Assembly (NCBI GenBank): GCA_017525245.1 | Contig: JAFXTE010000016.1 | Coordinates: 1 to 40,215, forward strand | Direction: 5' to 3' | Origin: Bacteroidales bacterium | Lineage (GTDB): Bacteria; Bacteroidota; Bacteroidia; Bacteroidales; WCHB1-69 | Length of the DNA: 40,215 nucleotides | Shown here: in pieces, positions 7,911 to 17,643 of the stretch | Layout of the letters: every line of letters begins with the position of its first letter | Position numbering within the stretch: position 1 is the stretch's first letter | The notes under the pieces: generated by a model | What the model was told of the DNA's origin: nothing | Databases searched by the model: none | Seen by the model: the letters and a program-made list of their open reading frames with translations, nothing else | Made by a program: the position numbers and the translations under genes

Positions 7911-9671
7911 ATGGAAGTTACGCGATTGTTTGACATGCTCGAACGGGACTTGAAAGAGTTCCCAAAAGAGGATGCCTTGTGCTGTAAAGAGAACGGTATT
8001 TGGGTGAAATACAGCACTGCAAAATATGTGGAGATTGTTAACAACCTGTCATACGGCTTGATGCAGTTAGGCATCAAGAAGGGTGACAGTGTTGCTACAA
8101 TTACCCCGAACCGTCCGGAATGGAATTTCCTGGACATGGCCATCATGCAGATCGGTGCCCTTCACGTGGCCATCTATCCGACCATCAGCGAAAACGATTA
8201 CCGGTATATTTTCGATGATGCCGATGTGAAACTCATTTTCGTCGCCGGTTGGGACTTGTTGCGCAAAATCACCCAGATACTGGATGACAAGCCAGAACTG
8301 AAAGACAAAGTCTATACGTTCCGTAACCTTCGTGGTTACAAGCACTTGAACGAGGTGATAGAGCTTGGACGCGCCAACCCTTCGGCGCAGTATCTGCAAG
8401 AGATCAAAGACAGCATACAGCCTGAGGATGTGGTCTCGTTGGTTTACACCTCCGGAACCACGGGTTTCCCGAAGGGCGTGATGCTGTCCCACCGGAATTT
8501 CCTCTCGAACGTGGAGGCGGTTCTGCCCATCATCCCTACCACCGAGAACAACCGGATTTTAAGTTATCTGCCTCTGTGCCACGTGTATGAGCGTATGATG
8601 AACTACGCTTGGCAATATCTGGGACTCCCGATTTACTATGCGGAGAACCTTGCCAAGATTCAGGAAAATATGGTGGAGCTGAAGCCGGATATCTTCACGA
8701 CGGTGCCTCGACTGTTAGAGAAGGTTTATGACAAAATTCTGGCTAAAGGTCACAAGCTGAGCAAGTTCAAACAGAAAATCTTCTTCTGGGCGAACGAGAT
8801 TGCGTTGCAATACGGCGATAATCCGGGCAAACGTTACGACCGCAAGTTGAAGTTGGCTCGCAAGTTGGTGCTGAACCAGTGGAACAAAGCGTTGGGTGGC
8901 AACCTGAAGGTCATCGTGACGGGAGGAGCGGCCATCCAGCCTCGTATCTCCAAGATATTCTGGGCTATGGGTATTCCTGTTCTGGAAGGTTACGGTACCA
9001 CGGAAACCTCTCCCGTGATTGCAGTGAGTAACTTCTTCGAGGGTGGGGTGGAGATCGGCACGGCCGGTCCGGTGTTGCCCGGCACTCGCGTACGCATCGC
9101 CGAAGATGGCGAAATCCTCACCAAAGGACCGCATGTGATGAAAGGTTACTACAACCATCCCGAACAGACTGCCGAAGTCATTGATTCTGACGGCTGGCTG
9201 CATACCGGCGACCTCGGGCAGCTCACTCCGGAAGGCCGTCTGAAAATCACCGGACGTAAGAAAGAGATGTTCAAGACCGCTTTCGGAAAGTATGTGGTGC
9301 CCACCATCATCGAAAACAAGTTCCTCGAAGAGTCGCTTATCGACAACATATTGGTGGTCGGCGAGAACAAACAGTATGCCGCCGCACTCATTGTCCCGAA
9401 TTTCAGTGACTTGCGTTCGTGGTGTATCAACAAAGGCATTAACTACACTACCAACGAAGAGATGATTGAGCATCCCGATGTCAAAGACAAATACAAACGA
9501 ATTGTGGATGAGTTCAATAAATTTTTCGGCGACACCGAAAAGGTGAAACGCTTCCTGCTGATGAACCACGAATGGTCCATCCAGTCCGGCGAGCTCACCC
9601 CCACATTGAAACTCAAACGCAACGTCCTCATCAAAAAGTACGAAGATCAAATCGAAAAACTCTTCGCCTAA
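7911..9671 (+). CDS. AMP-forming long-chain acyl-CoA synthetase
   Basis: 586 residues. Activates a fatty acid to acyl-adenylate and then acyl-CoA (family knowledge). Visible motifs: the adenylate-forming P-loop YTSGTTGFPKG from residue 179; GYGTTETSP; GWLHTGDLG; and the hinge/lysine region GRKKEMFKTAFGKYV. The length and the C-terminal segment fit the FAA1/FadD-type synthetases found across Bacteroidetes. Chain-length preference cannot be read from the sequence. No signal peptide, so cytoplasmic or membrane-associated. It is followed after 64 nt by cysS, in the same direction and without an evident promoter, so cotranscription is possible although the functions are unrelated. Confidence 0.92.
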   Translation: MEVTRLFDMLERDLKEFPKEDALCCKENGIWVKYSTAKYVEIVNNLSYGLMQLGIKKGDSVATITPNRPEWNFLDMAIMQIGALHVAIYPTISENDYRYIFDDADVKLIFVAGWDLLRKITQILDDKPELKDKVYTFRNLRGYKHLNEVIELGRANPSAQYLQEIKDSIQPEDVVSLVYTSGTTGFPKGVMLSHRNFLSNVEAVLPIIPTTENNRILSYLPLCHVYERMMNYAWQYLGLPIYYAENLAKIQENMVELKPDIFTTVPRLLEKVYDKILAKGHKLSKFKQKIFFWANEIALQYGDNPGKRYDRKLKLARKLVLNQWNKALGGNLKVIVTGGAAIQPRISKIFWAMGIPVLEGYGTTETSPVIAVSNFFEGGVEIGTAGPVLPGTRVRIAEDGEILTKGPHVMKGYYNHPEQTAEVIDSDGWLHTGDLGQLTPEGRLKITGRKKEMFKTAFGKYVVPTIIENKFLEESLIDNILVVGENKQYAAALIVPNFSDLRSWCINKGINYTTNEEMIEHPDVKDKYKRIVDEFNKFFGDTEKVKRFLLMNHEWSIQSGELTPTLKLKRNVLIKKYEDQIEKLFA

Positions 9672-9683
9672 CCAACCTCGCCC

Positions 9684-9725
9684 CTTGAACTTTGACCCTG
9701 AAACCTGAAACTTGAAACTTGAAAC
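9684..9725. repeat. Heptamer array CTTGAAC/CTGAAAC/TTGAAAC
   Basis: Six successive 7-bp units fill most of the spacer before cysS. A TTG inside the array at 9712 opens the cysS frame but is not a plausible start. Confidence 0.8.
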
Positions 9726-9735
9726 AATAAAAGAT

Positions 9736-11226
9736 ATGAACAAAGAAGATAATAAAGGTAAAGTATTTTTATTCAATACATTAAGCAAACGAAAAGAGCT
9801 GTTTAAGCCGATTACGCCCGACCACGTGGGACTTTACGTCTGCGGGCCGACGGTGTATGGCGAGCCGCATCTGGGACACGCGCGTCCTGCCGTGACCTTC
9901 GATGTGGTGTTCCGCTATCTCTCCCATATCGGCTACAAGGTGCGTTATGTGCGCAACATCACCGATGTGGGCCATCTGGAACACGATGCCGACGAGGGTG
10001 AGGACAAAATCGCCAAGAAAGCCCGTTTAGAGCAGCTTGAGCCCATGGAAGTTGCGCAATACTATATGGACAGCTATCATAAGGCGATGGATGCGCTCAA
10101 CGTGAAAGGCCCCTCCATTGAGCCGCGCGCTTCCGGCCACATCATCGAGCAGATTGAGATGGTGCAGAAAATCCTCGACGCGGGCTACGCATACGTGTCG
10201 GAAGGTTCCGTCTATTTCGATGTGGAGAAGTTCGACAAAGACTTCGGCTACGGCAAGCTCTCGGGCCGTGTGTTGTCCGAGCTCATCGCCAACACCCGCG
10301 AGTTGGACGGGCAGAGCGAGAAACGCAATCCCGCCGACTTCGCCCTCTGGAAGAAGGCCGCGCCGGAGCACATCATGCGTTGGAACTCCCCGTGGAGCGT
10401 CGGTTTCCCTGGTTGGCACATCGAATGTACGGCTATGAGCACCAAGTACTTGGGCGAGCAGTTCGATATCCACGGTGGCGGTATGGACCTGCTGTTCCCG
10501 CACCACGAGTCGGAGGTGTGCCAGAGCACCGTTGCCAACGGCAAAAGTTCCGTCAAATACTGGATGCATAACAATATGATCACCATTGAGGGACAGAAGA
10601 TGGGCAAGTCGTTGGGTAACTTCATCACCCTCAACGAGTTCTTCACTGGAAATCATCCCAAGTTGGAGAAGGCTTACTCGCCGATGACCATCCGCTATTT
10701 CGTGTTGCAGGCCTCTTACCGCGGCACGGTCGATTTCAGCAACGCCGCCTTGCAGTCTGCCGAGAAGGGTTTGGAGAAGCTCTACGCCGCCGAGCGCCAT
10801 CTTGACAGTTTGAAGGCCGGAAACACCTCCACCGAAAACATCGAAGCGTTGCAGGAACGTTGCTACGAAGCGATGAATGACGACTTCAACACCCCGAAGG
10901 TGATTGCGGAACTGTTTGACGCTGTGCGTATTATCAATGCCGTGAAAGACGGTCACGCGACGCTCACGGCTGACGATATCGAGTTGCTGAAGACCACCTT
11001 CCGCACCTTCTTCTTCGACATTTTGGGCATCAAGCCCGAGCTGGCACAGGGCGACACCCGCGAGCACGATGCTTTGGAGAAGGCCATGCAGCTCGTTTTG
11101 GAGATGCGCAAGACCGCCAAGGCCGAGAAAAACTGGGCATTGTCGGACAAGATCCGTGACGACCTCAACGCCGCCGGCATTGTGGTGAAAGACACGAAGG
11201 ATGGCGCAGAGTGGAGCCTCGCGTAA
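9736..11226 (+). CDS. cysS: Cysteinyl-tRNA synthetase
   Basis: 496 residues, a class I aminoacyl-tRNA synthetase charging tRNA-Cys. Seen: zinc-site C36 in CGPTVYG; the HIGH-box variant HLGH (45-48); the other zinc-ligand regions ECTAMS and HHESEVCQS; and the KMSKS-box variant KMGKS at 288-292. The C-terminal helical anticodon-binding region is complete. The start is taken at ATG 9736 (MNKEDNKGK...) rather than TTG 9712, because the latter lies inside a short tandem repeat. The gene is followed by a perfect 28-bp palindrome at 11267 that could terminate it. Confidence 0.96.
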   Translation: MNKEDNKGKVFLFNTLSKRKELFKPITPDHVGLYVCGPTVYGEPHLGHARPAVTFDVVFRYLSHIGYKVRYVRNITDVGHLEHDADEGEDKIAKKARLEQLEPMEVAQYYMDSYHKAMDALNVKGPSIEPRASGHIIEQIEMVQKILDAGYAYVSEGSVYFDVEKFDKDFGYGKLSGRVLSELIANTRELDGQSEKRNPADFALWKKAAPEHIMRWNSPWSVGFPGWHIECTAMSTKYLGEQFDIHGGGMDLLFPHHESEVCQSTVANGKSSVKYWMHNNMITIEGQKMGKSLGNFITLNEFFTGNHPKLEKAYSPMTIRYFVLQASYRGTVDFSNAALQSAEKGLEKLYAAERHLDSLKAGNTSTENIEALQERCYEAMNDDFNTPKVIAELFDAVRIINAVKDGHATLTADDIELLKTTFRTFFFDILGIKPELAQGDTREHDALEKAMQLVLEMRKTAKAEKNWALSDKIRDDLNAAGIVVKDTKDGAEWSLA

Positions 11227-11266
11227 TCCGTTTGCTTCGATAATAAGAATCTTATAGACAACAATA

Positions 11267-11294
11267 GTAGGGGCGAATAATTATTCGCCCCTAC
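11267..11294. repeat. 28-bp perfect palindrome (GTAG-capped), possible terminator of cysS
   Basis: GTAGGGGCGAATAA is followed directly by its reverse complement, then ATTATTTTTG. It shares length and the GTAG/CTAC ends with palindromes at 15383 and 30513 in this window. The GTAG foot is characteristic of REP elements mobilised by RAYT (Y1-type) transposases. The hairpin plus the T-rich tail could also act as a terminator. Confidence 0.75.
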
Positions 11295-11350
11295 ATTATT
11301 TTTGATATCCCAATTCAATATTATTAAATCCTCGTTATTCTCAAAAATAC

Positions 11351-11358
11351 TATTTTTG
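11351..11358 (+). promoter_or_regulatory. -7 promoter box (TATTTTTG) before the alpha-2-macroglobulin gene
   Basis: TAnnTTTG match followed by CAAC. It is 60 nt before the ATG, and the untranslated leader consists largely of the AGTTAT hexamer array. No convincing -33 box. Confidence 0.5.
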
Positions 11359-11374
11359 CAACATCATTCGTTTT

Positions 11375-11411
11375 AGTTATAGTTATAGTCATAGTTATAG
11401 TCAATAGTCAT
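11375..11411. repeat. Hexamer array AGTTAT/AGTCAT
   Basis: Six imperfect 6-7-bp units directly upstream of the alpha-2-macroglobulin start, downstream of its -7 box and so probably within the mRNA leader. Confidence 0.75.
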
Positions 11412-11418
11412 AATCAAT

Positions 11419-14400
11419 ATGAAACGAACCTTAATCACCGCCACCATGGTCATCACCACACTCATCGCCGCCTCCGGGCAGACGCAGGATCCTTCGGAAA
11501 TCTCCCGCAAATGGAACGAGATCCGTCAGCTATGCGAAAAGTATGACGACGGCGCGGACTCCGCGTACCGCATCCTCAACGAACAGCTCGCCGCCACGAA
11601 ACGCGACCCCGTAGCCAATGCGATATGGCACAGTTGCCTGGGGCAGTTCCTGTCGGATTATTGCGACGGGAACCGTTTCCTCCTTCGCGACCGCACGGAA
11701 GTTGCGGGCGAGACTCCAACAGACTTCAAAGAGTGGGACATTCGCACTTTCAAGCGTCGCGCCCGAGAGGAGTATCTGCTGTCATTGAAGAATGCCAAGA
11801 CATTGCAGGCTGTGGATGCGAAATCCTATTCGCTTCTGCTGCAGAAAATGGAAAAACAGCATCCGGTCAAGACGTTGTATGAAGTGCTGGCCTACCGTGC
11901 CATCGAGCACTTAGTTTCGGATCTGAATAATGAGGCACCTGACCGTTCGCTTTCCGGTGATGCCCTTTGGCACAACGATCAGTTTTTGAAAATGCCGTTG
12001 GCAATCACGGAAGATGCTTCGGTGTTGCGGATGATATTGTCTGTTTATCAAGAAATTATCCGCTACCACAGTGTACAGAACCACGAGATGGATCTTGTCA
12101 TGCTGACTCTTGAACGTTACGATTTTATGCGTGGTCAAGGTCTTGCGCCCGACAATTCTTTGGACTGGTATATCCCATTTTTGGAGAAATGGGCGAAAGA
12201 ATGCGAACAAATGGAGGGTTATGGCCTGATTGCGTACAAGATAGGCAGTTTGTATCTGGAACGTGATGTTAACAGATCCGGTTATGAAGGAAAGGATGCA
12301 GAGAACCCTTATCACGATGATTTGCTCAAGGCGGAATCCTGGCTGAAGATTGCCCTAAACGCATCGGGCAAATCCTTTTATGAGGTGCCGGTGTCCGAAA
12401 CGATTCAAGGACTGCACACCCGCACTATTTCGGCTTCCCCGCTTTTTGGCAAGAATGCGATTTTTCCCACGGGTTCTGCCACCCTTTGGCGTATCAACTA
12501 CGCGAATAGCAAACAGTTGTATGTCAAAGTCGTGAAAGCCACGTCCACTTCACAAGGGATGATAAACAACAAGGTTTTTGAATATGTGACCCTCGGAAAG
12601 TCAGTATATGACGAGGTGGTGGAACTTCCCGACAAACAAGATCTGATGGATCATTGGGGATTCTATCTGCTGCCCGAACTGCCTGCCGGGGCTTATTGGC
12701 TGTTGATTTCAGACGAGCCTTCCTCGAAATGGGACAAGAGTACACCGCGCGAGTGCTATTTGTTCCAAATCAGCGATATTGAGATTTTACCGCGAGTCAC
12801 GGAGTTTGGTTTGGAAATCCTGGCTCTGCACAGAAAAACCGGCGAACCTCTTTCCAACGCCAAAGTGTCCATGTATAGGAACAAACAAACTTTTACCCAG
12901 ACTACAGATGGTGACGGCTTCTGTCAGTTTGGGCGTTTGCGGGATGGCGAATACGGTGGCACAAACGGCTTTACGGTCTCTTGGCACGGGCAGACCTTGT
13001 CTCACGGGGGATTCAATTGGTGGCAGCACAATCGTAGGAATCCGGAAGACCGCATTTACGGCCACCTTTTTACTGACAGGTCGCTCTACCGTCCCACGCA
13101 GACGGTCCATTTCAAAGGGATTTTTGAATTTGTAGATAAGAATGAAAATTCCCGTTTGTTGGCCGATACTCTCGTAAAGGTCACGTTGAAAGACGTGAAC
13201 TTTCAGCAGGTGGAGGAGATAGAACTGAGAACCAATGAGTTCGGTTCCATTGCGGGTGAGTTTATGTTGCCCGAGGGCGGTCTGACAGGGACATATCATA
13301 TTTACGCTAACGTGGGCAACCAATCGTTCAGCCATACTATTTCTGTGGAAGAATATAAGCTGCCGGCTTTCGAGGTGGAGATTGAAACTCCGGAGGAGAC
13401 CTTCTCTATTGGACAGAAAGTGACGGTGAAGGGCAGTGCGATGGCCTTGGCGGGTTACCCGCTTGACGGTGCTTCGGTGAGCTACCGCGTGACCCGTAAC
13501 AGTTCTTTCCCGTGGTGGCGTAGTTATTGGTGGCATCCCACCGTTGAACCGCTCACCGTGGCGCACGGCACGCTGGAAACCGACGATGATGGTGTCTTCC
13601 AAATCACCTTCCCCACTGAGGAGGACATGACGTTGCGTCGCTACACGCCGCTTTACCGCTACGAGGTCAGAGTCGATGTCACCGACATTAACGGCGAGAC
13701 CCACAGCGGCAGCACCGTGGTCTATGTCAGCAGTCGTAACTTGCTGTTGTCTTGTGCTTTGCCTGGTGAAATAGACGTGAATAAGTCGGACAATCAGTAT
13801 CGGATTTCGCTGACCAACACGGCAGGGAAACCGCAAAGTGGCACGGTCGGATACGAGCTTTTCCGTCTGCAAACGCCCAAACATTATATGTATGAAATAG
13901 AGAAGAAGACGGATGTTGTGATCAGTGACACGAATCTGATTCACAAAAAGTTCCCATGGGTTGCCTTCCATGGTGAGACCCAAAAAGAAAACTGGACGGC
14001 CGTTTCTCTGCAGAAGGGCAATGTCATGGTGAACAAAGACTCTGCCGCCTATTTCGCATTTCCAGACCTCAATAATCTGCCTGACGGTTACTACAAGGTA
14101 ATGCTCTATACGGAAGATGATAACGGAAATCACATAGAATCAGAGAATTATGTGTTAGTATATCGTGATGACAGCAAGAAATGCAGTGCGTACAAGCCGC
14201 TGTGGGTCACGATGGACCATTCCATCAATATCGGGGAGACGCTGACACTTACCATCGGCAGTTTTCTGCCCGAAGCGAATGTTCTCTGCGAGATTTACTC
14301 CCACAACGTAAAGGTGTGTGCCGAGTGGGTGAACTTGAGAGGGAAGACTCACACGATCACCTATCCGGTAACGAAAGACGACATCGGTGGGCTGAGCGTC

Positions 14401-17400
14401 CATCTGCTGAGTATTCACCAGAATAAGAAAGAAGAGATGTCCCAGTCTGTCACGGTCACCGATGATACGAAAGACATCCGATTCGAGTTCCTGCGTTTCC
14501 GTGACAAGACCCTGCCGGGCAGCCAGGAGGAGTATCAGGTTCGTCTGACCGACAAAGACGGGAAGCCCGTCTCTGCTGAGCTCTTGTGCTCGATGTACGA
14601 CATGGCGTTGGATGCTTTGGGAAGCCATAACTACCACGGTATAAATTTCTTCAGCCCATGGAATGGTGCCAGAGGCGACTTCCGTGCACTTTCGTGGGGG
14701 AGAAGTTTCAGCCAATACAATTATCGCAACCTGTTTTTGTACTACTCCATTGGGCCGATTAAAAACTGGTTTGAGTTCTTCCCGAATTCTTGCACGCGCT
14801 ACTATGGCTTTGGCAAGATGATGAGCGTGCGTGGCAATCGGAGTGATGGTGCCCAAACAATTGTTGACGGTGTGCGGGTGCAGAGCAATGGTTCGTTTGA
14901 TGCTGAATTTTCTGAAGACGAAGCTGTTGTGGAGTTGGCTATGGTTGCCGATGGGGTTGAATCCGCTCCTATGGCCGCTAAAGCTACAGGAAGTGGTGCA
15001 GAGGAACCTGCCGAGCAGGTCCGCACCAATTTTGCGGAAACCGCCTTCTTCTATCCGCAGTTGCGCACCGACGAGCGCGGCGATGTCTATATCAGCTTCA
15101 CCATGCCCGACGCGCTCACCAAGTGGAAGATGCAGGGCGTGGCCCACAACCCCGCCTTCCAATATGGCCGTTTCGAGAAACTTGTACAGACTGCTAAAGA
15201 CGTGATGATCGTTCCCAACGCGCCGCGCTTCCTCCGCGAGGGCGACACCATGGATTTCTCCGCCAAGGTGGTCAACATGAGCGGCCGGAACATTTGCGGA
15301 CACGTGACGCTGGAGTTTTTCAATGCGGTGAACAACCAACCGATTGCCATGATTTGTGACGGAGGTTCGGATAATGGGGTTGGTAGAGACGCAAAATTTT
15401 GCGTCTCTACGATGACGGGTTCCCAACAATATGAAATATCCGCTGGTTCCTCCTCCGAAATCCATTTCCGCATCGTCGTCCCCGATGACATCCCCGCCAT
15501 CACCTATCGTATCATCGCGCACAACACTGACCCGAAAGACGTGGCCGGCGACGGCGAGGAGAAGACCCTCCCCGTGCTCACCAACCGCATGATGGTGACC
15601 GAAACGATGCCGTTCTACATCTCGGGGAAAGGTACGAAATCGTTTACGTTCAACAAATTGCGGGATGCGTTCGGTGCGACGGACGCGATGAATCGGAATT
15701 CGGACGCGATGAATCGGAATTCGGACGCGATGAATCGGAATTCGGACGCGATGAATCGGAATTCGGACGCGATGAATCGCATTTCGGACGCGATAAATCG
15801 CGTCCCTACATTGAAACATTATCGGTTGACCGTGGAATGCACGCCCAACCCGGTGTGGTACGCCATTCAGGCGATGCCTTACATGATGGAATACCCGCAC
15901 GAGTGCAACGAACAGCGCTTCAGCCGCTACTACGCCAACGCCCTCGCCACGCACATCCTGAAGGCCAACCCCGTCATCGAGGAGGTCTTCAATCGCTGGC
16001 AGGTGGTGAGTCCCGACGCCTTCTGCTCCGCCTTGGAGAAGAACCAGGAACTCAAGCAGGTGATGCTGGAGGAGACTCCGTGGGTGCTCGACGCGCAGCG
16101 CGAGGGCGCCAACAAACAGGCACTGGCCGCCATGTTCGACTTCAAACGGATGGCCAAGGAGGAAGCTTCCACGCTGCGGAAACTGCAACAGGCGCAGAAC
16201 GGCGACGGCGGTTGGCCATGGTTCTCCGGCGGCAAGAGCTGCGACTTCATCACACGGCACATCGTGGCGGGCTTCGGTCACCTCAAAGCCCTCGGTGTCA
16301 GCACCGACGTGGCCAACAGCACCCTCCGCAACGCCGTTTCCTACATGGACGAGCAGATGTACCAGCGTTACCTCGACCGCAAAAAATACCACTACACCTA
16401 CGTCGATGAGACGCACTACCTCTATGCCCGCAGCTTCTACAAAGACAAAGTTTCCGCCAAACACAAAGCCGCATACGACACCTGCTACAAGGTGCTGTTA
16501 AGCGGTTGGAGGTCAGAGTCCTATTATACGCAGGCGATGATTGCGCTGACAGCATGGCGCAACGGCGACCAGAAAGTGGCTAAGGAGATTGTGGCCTACA
16601 TCAAGAGCATGGCCCAGCACAATGAGGAGATGGGCATGTTCTGGAAAAAGCAGGGTGGGGGATGGTTCTGGTACGAGCAGCCCGTGGAGCGGCAGGCGAT
16701 GCTGATCGAAGCGTTCCACACCATCACGCCGGAGGACGAGGAGTCGTTAGCGCAGATGCAATTGTGGCTCCTCAAACAGAAGCAGACCCAGCACTGGAGC
16801 ACCACGAAATCTACCACGGAAGCCATCTATGCGCTGCTGCTGAACAAGACGCTCGTAGCCGAGGACAAGACCGTGGCGGTCACCGTGGGGAACGTGCGTC
16901 TGCCCGACGAGACTGTACAGACGGAGGCGGGCACCGGCTACTTCAAGAAGGCCTGGACGGGAGAGGAAATCACCGCCGACAAAGCCAATGTGCGCATCGA
17001 GAAGGGCACCGACGGTCCCGCGTGGGGCGGCCTCTACTGGCAGTATTTCGAGAATCTCGACAAGATTACCCGCAGCGACGACAAGAACCTCGTCATCGAG
17101 AAGCAGCTCTTCAAGGTGGAGAATACGGACAAGGGCGAGGTGCTGAAGGCTATCACGGCAAATCAACCGCTGCAAAAGGGCGACAAGGTGCGCGTGCGGG
17201 TGGTCATCACCGCCGACCGCGACATGGAGTTCGTGCATCTCAAGGACATGCGGGCCGCCACTTTCGAGCCCGTCAACGTCTTCTCGCAATACAAATACCA
17301 GGGCGGCCTCTGGTACTACGAATCCACCAAAGACGCCGCCACCCACTTCTTCATCGACTGGATGCCGAAGGGCAAATACGTTTTCGAATACACCCTCTTC

Positions 17401-17505
17401 GCCACGCAGTCGGGCGACTTCAGCAACGGCATCACGCACATCGAGTGCATGTACGCGCCGGAGTTCCAGTCGCATTCGGCAGGGGTGAGGGTGAAGGTGC
17501 GGTAA
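11419..17505 (+). CDS. Bacterial alpha-2-macroglobulin family protein with thioester
   Basis: 2,028 residues. A signal peptide (about 1-20, MKRTLITATMVITTLIAASG) predicts export. An N-terminal helical region is followed by a CarboxypepD_reg/MG-like domain near 455-540, the MG2 signature DRSLYRPTQTVHFKG near 550, further MG domains, then the thioester motif C1496-N-E-Q1499 in HECNEQRFSRYY. A toroid-like helical domain (about 1500-1800) and a C-terminal MG domain complete it. Alpha-2-macroglobulins trap proteases and attach covalently through the thioester; the conserved C and Q suggest that chemistry is retained (inference). Oddities: a TonB-plug-like stretch, SVRGNRSDGAQTIVDGVRV, near 1136; a 28-bp palindrome coding for about residues 1322-1331; and a DAMNRNS heptapeptide array at about 1421-1464, just before the thioester region. 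No adjacent penicillin-binding protein (pbpC-type) gene. Confidence 0.92.
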   Translation: MKRTLITATMVITTLIAASGQTQDPSEISRKWNEIRQLCEKYDDGADSAYRILNEQLAATKRDPVANAIWHSCLGQFLSDYCDGNRFLLRDRTEVAGETPTDFKEWDIRTFKRRAREEYLLSLKNAKTLQAVDAKSYSLLLQKMEKQHPVKTLYEVLAYRAIEHLVSDLNNEAPDRSLSGDALWHNDQFLKMPLAITEDASVLRMILSVYQEIIRYHSVQNHEMDLVMLTLERYDFMRGQGLAPDNSLDWYIPFLEKWAKECEQMEGYGLIAYKIGSLYLERDVNRSGYEGKDAENPYHDDLLKAESWLKIALNASGKSFYEVPVSETIQGLHTRTISASPLFGKNAIFPTGSATLWRINYANSKQLYVKVVKATSTSQGMINNKVFEYVTLGKSVYDEVVELPDKQDLMDHWGFYLLPELPAGAYWLLISDEPSSKWDKSTPRECYLFQISDIEILPRVTEFGLEILALHRKTGEPLSNAKVSMYRNKQTFTQTTDGDGFCQFGRLRDGEYGGTNGFTVSWHGQTLSHGGFNWWQHNRRNPEDRIYGHLFTDRSLYRPTQTVHFKGIFEFVDKNENSRLLADTLVKVTLKDVNFQQVEEIELRTNEFGSIAGEFMLPEGGLTGTYHIYANVGNQSFSHTISVEEYKLPAFEVEIETPEETFSIGQKVTVKGSAMALAGYPLDGASVSYRVTRNSSFPWWRSYWWHPTVEPLTVAHGTLETDDDGVFQITFPTEEDMTLRRYTPLYRYEVRVDVTDINGETHSGSTVVYVSSRNLLLSCALPGEIDVNKSDNQYRISLTNTAGKPQSGTVGYELFRLQTPKHYMYEIEKKTDVVISDTNLIHKKFPWVAFHGETQKENWTAVSLQKGNVMVNKDSAAYFAFPDLNNLPDGYYKVMLYTEDDNGNHIESENYVLVYRDDSKKCSAYKPLWVTMDHSINIGETLTLTIGSFLPEANVLCEIYSHNVKVCAEWVNLRGKTHTITYPVTKDDIGGLSVHLLSIHQNKKEEMSQSVTVTDDTKDIRFEFLRFRDKTLPGSQEEYQVRLTDKDGKPVSAELLCSMYDMALDALGSHNYHGINFFSPWNGARGDFRALSWGRSFSQYNYRNLFLYYSIGPIKNWFEFFPNSCTRYYGFGKMMSVRGNRSDGAQTIVDGVRVQSNGSFDAEFSEDEAVVELAMVADGVESAPMAAKATGSGAEEPAEQVRTNFAETAFFYPQLRTDERGDVYISFTMPDALTKWKMQGVAHNPAFQYGRFEKLVQTAKDVMIVPNAPRFLREGDTMDFSAKVVNMSGRNICGHVTLEFFNAVNNQPIAMICDGGSDNGVGRDAKFCVSTMTGSQQYEISAGSSSEIHFRIVVPDDIPAITYRIIAHNTDPKDVAGDGEEKTLPVLTNRMMVTETMPFYISGKGTKSFTFNKLRDAFGATDAMNRNSDAMNRNSDAMNRNSDAMNRNSDAMNRISDAINRVPTLKHYRLTVECTPNPVWYAIQAMPYMMEYPHECNEQRFSRYYANALATHILKANPVIEEVFNRWQVVSPDAFCSALEKNQELKQVMLEETPWVLDAQREGANKQALAAMFDFKRMAKEEASTLRKLQQAQNGDGGWPWFSGGKSCDFITRHIVAGFGHLKALGVSTDVANSTLRNAVSYMDEQMYQRYLDRKKYHYTYVDETHYLYARSFYKDKVSAKHKAAYDTCYKVLLSGWRSESYYTQAMIALTAWRNGDQKVAKEIVAYIKSMAQHNEEMGMFWKKQGGGWFWYEQPVERQAMLIEAFHTITPEDEESLAQMQLWLLKQKQTQHWSTTKSTTEAIYALLLNKTLVAEDKTVAVTVGNVRLPDETVQTEAGTGYFKKAWTGEEITADKANVRIEKGTDGPAWGGLYWQYFENLDKITRSDDKNLVIEKQLFKVENTDKGEVLKAITANQPLQKGDKVRVRVVITADRDMEFVHLKDMRAATFEPVNVFSQYKYQGGLWYYESTKDAATHFFIDWMPKGKYVFEYTLFATQSGDFSNGITHIECMYAPEFQSHSAGVRVKVR
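15383..15410. repeat. 28-bp perfect GTAG-capped palindrome inside the alpha-2-macroglobulin gene
   Basis: GTAGAGACGCAAAA followed by its exact reverse complement, in frame, encoding GRDAKFCVS. Same length and caps as 11267-11294 and 30513-30540. It looks like a REP-type element that landed in a tolerant coding position. Confidence 0.8.
15681..15809 (+). repeat. 21-bp coding tandem repeat (DAMNRNS) ending in a GTAG-type palindrome
   Basis: Five 21-bp units starting at 15681, 15702, 15723, 15744 and 15765 (GGACGCGATGAATCGGAATT plus C; the last unit diverges), then a closing unit at 15786-15809 that is a palindrome: GGACGCGAT, AA, ATCGCGTCC, then CTAC. Each unit adds exactly seven residues. The tandem unit carries the left arm of that palindrome, so the array appears to have grown from the REP-like element. 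Confidence 0.9.
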
Positions 17506-17506
17506 T

Positions 17507-17617
17507 CCTCACCCCCTGGCCCCTCTCCAAATGGAGAGGGGAGACTAATGTCTCGGTAATCGTTCCGATTCAACGCTATCAGTGGGCTCCTCCCCTTTAG
17601 GAGAGGCCGGGAGGGGT
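17507..17617 (+). repeat. ~111-bp interspersed repeat, family B, copy 1
   Basis: About 92% identical by eye to 18060-18171. It has a hairpin CCCCTCTCCA-AA-TGGAGAGGGG near its left end and imperfect terminal inverted repeats: the left end ACCCCCTGGCCCCTCTCC resembles the reverse complement of the right end, ACCCCTCCCGGCCTCTCC. It begins one base after the alpha-2-macroglobulin stop codon. Confidence 0.85.
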
Positions 17618-17643
17618 AAAAAATACGTAGAAAGGAAGTAATC

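Noticed and set aside
14155-16464. 769-residue open frame on the minus strand
   Set aside because: Fully antisense to the alpha-2-macroglobulin gene, which has clear domains and the thioester. The antisense frame has no recognisable motif and includes the tandem repeat read backwards.
16662-17600. 312-residue plus-strand frame overlapping the alpha-2-macroglobulin 3' end
   Set aside because: Out-of-frame shadow rich in Arg/His/Gly, runs into the family-B repeat; no domain.
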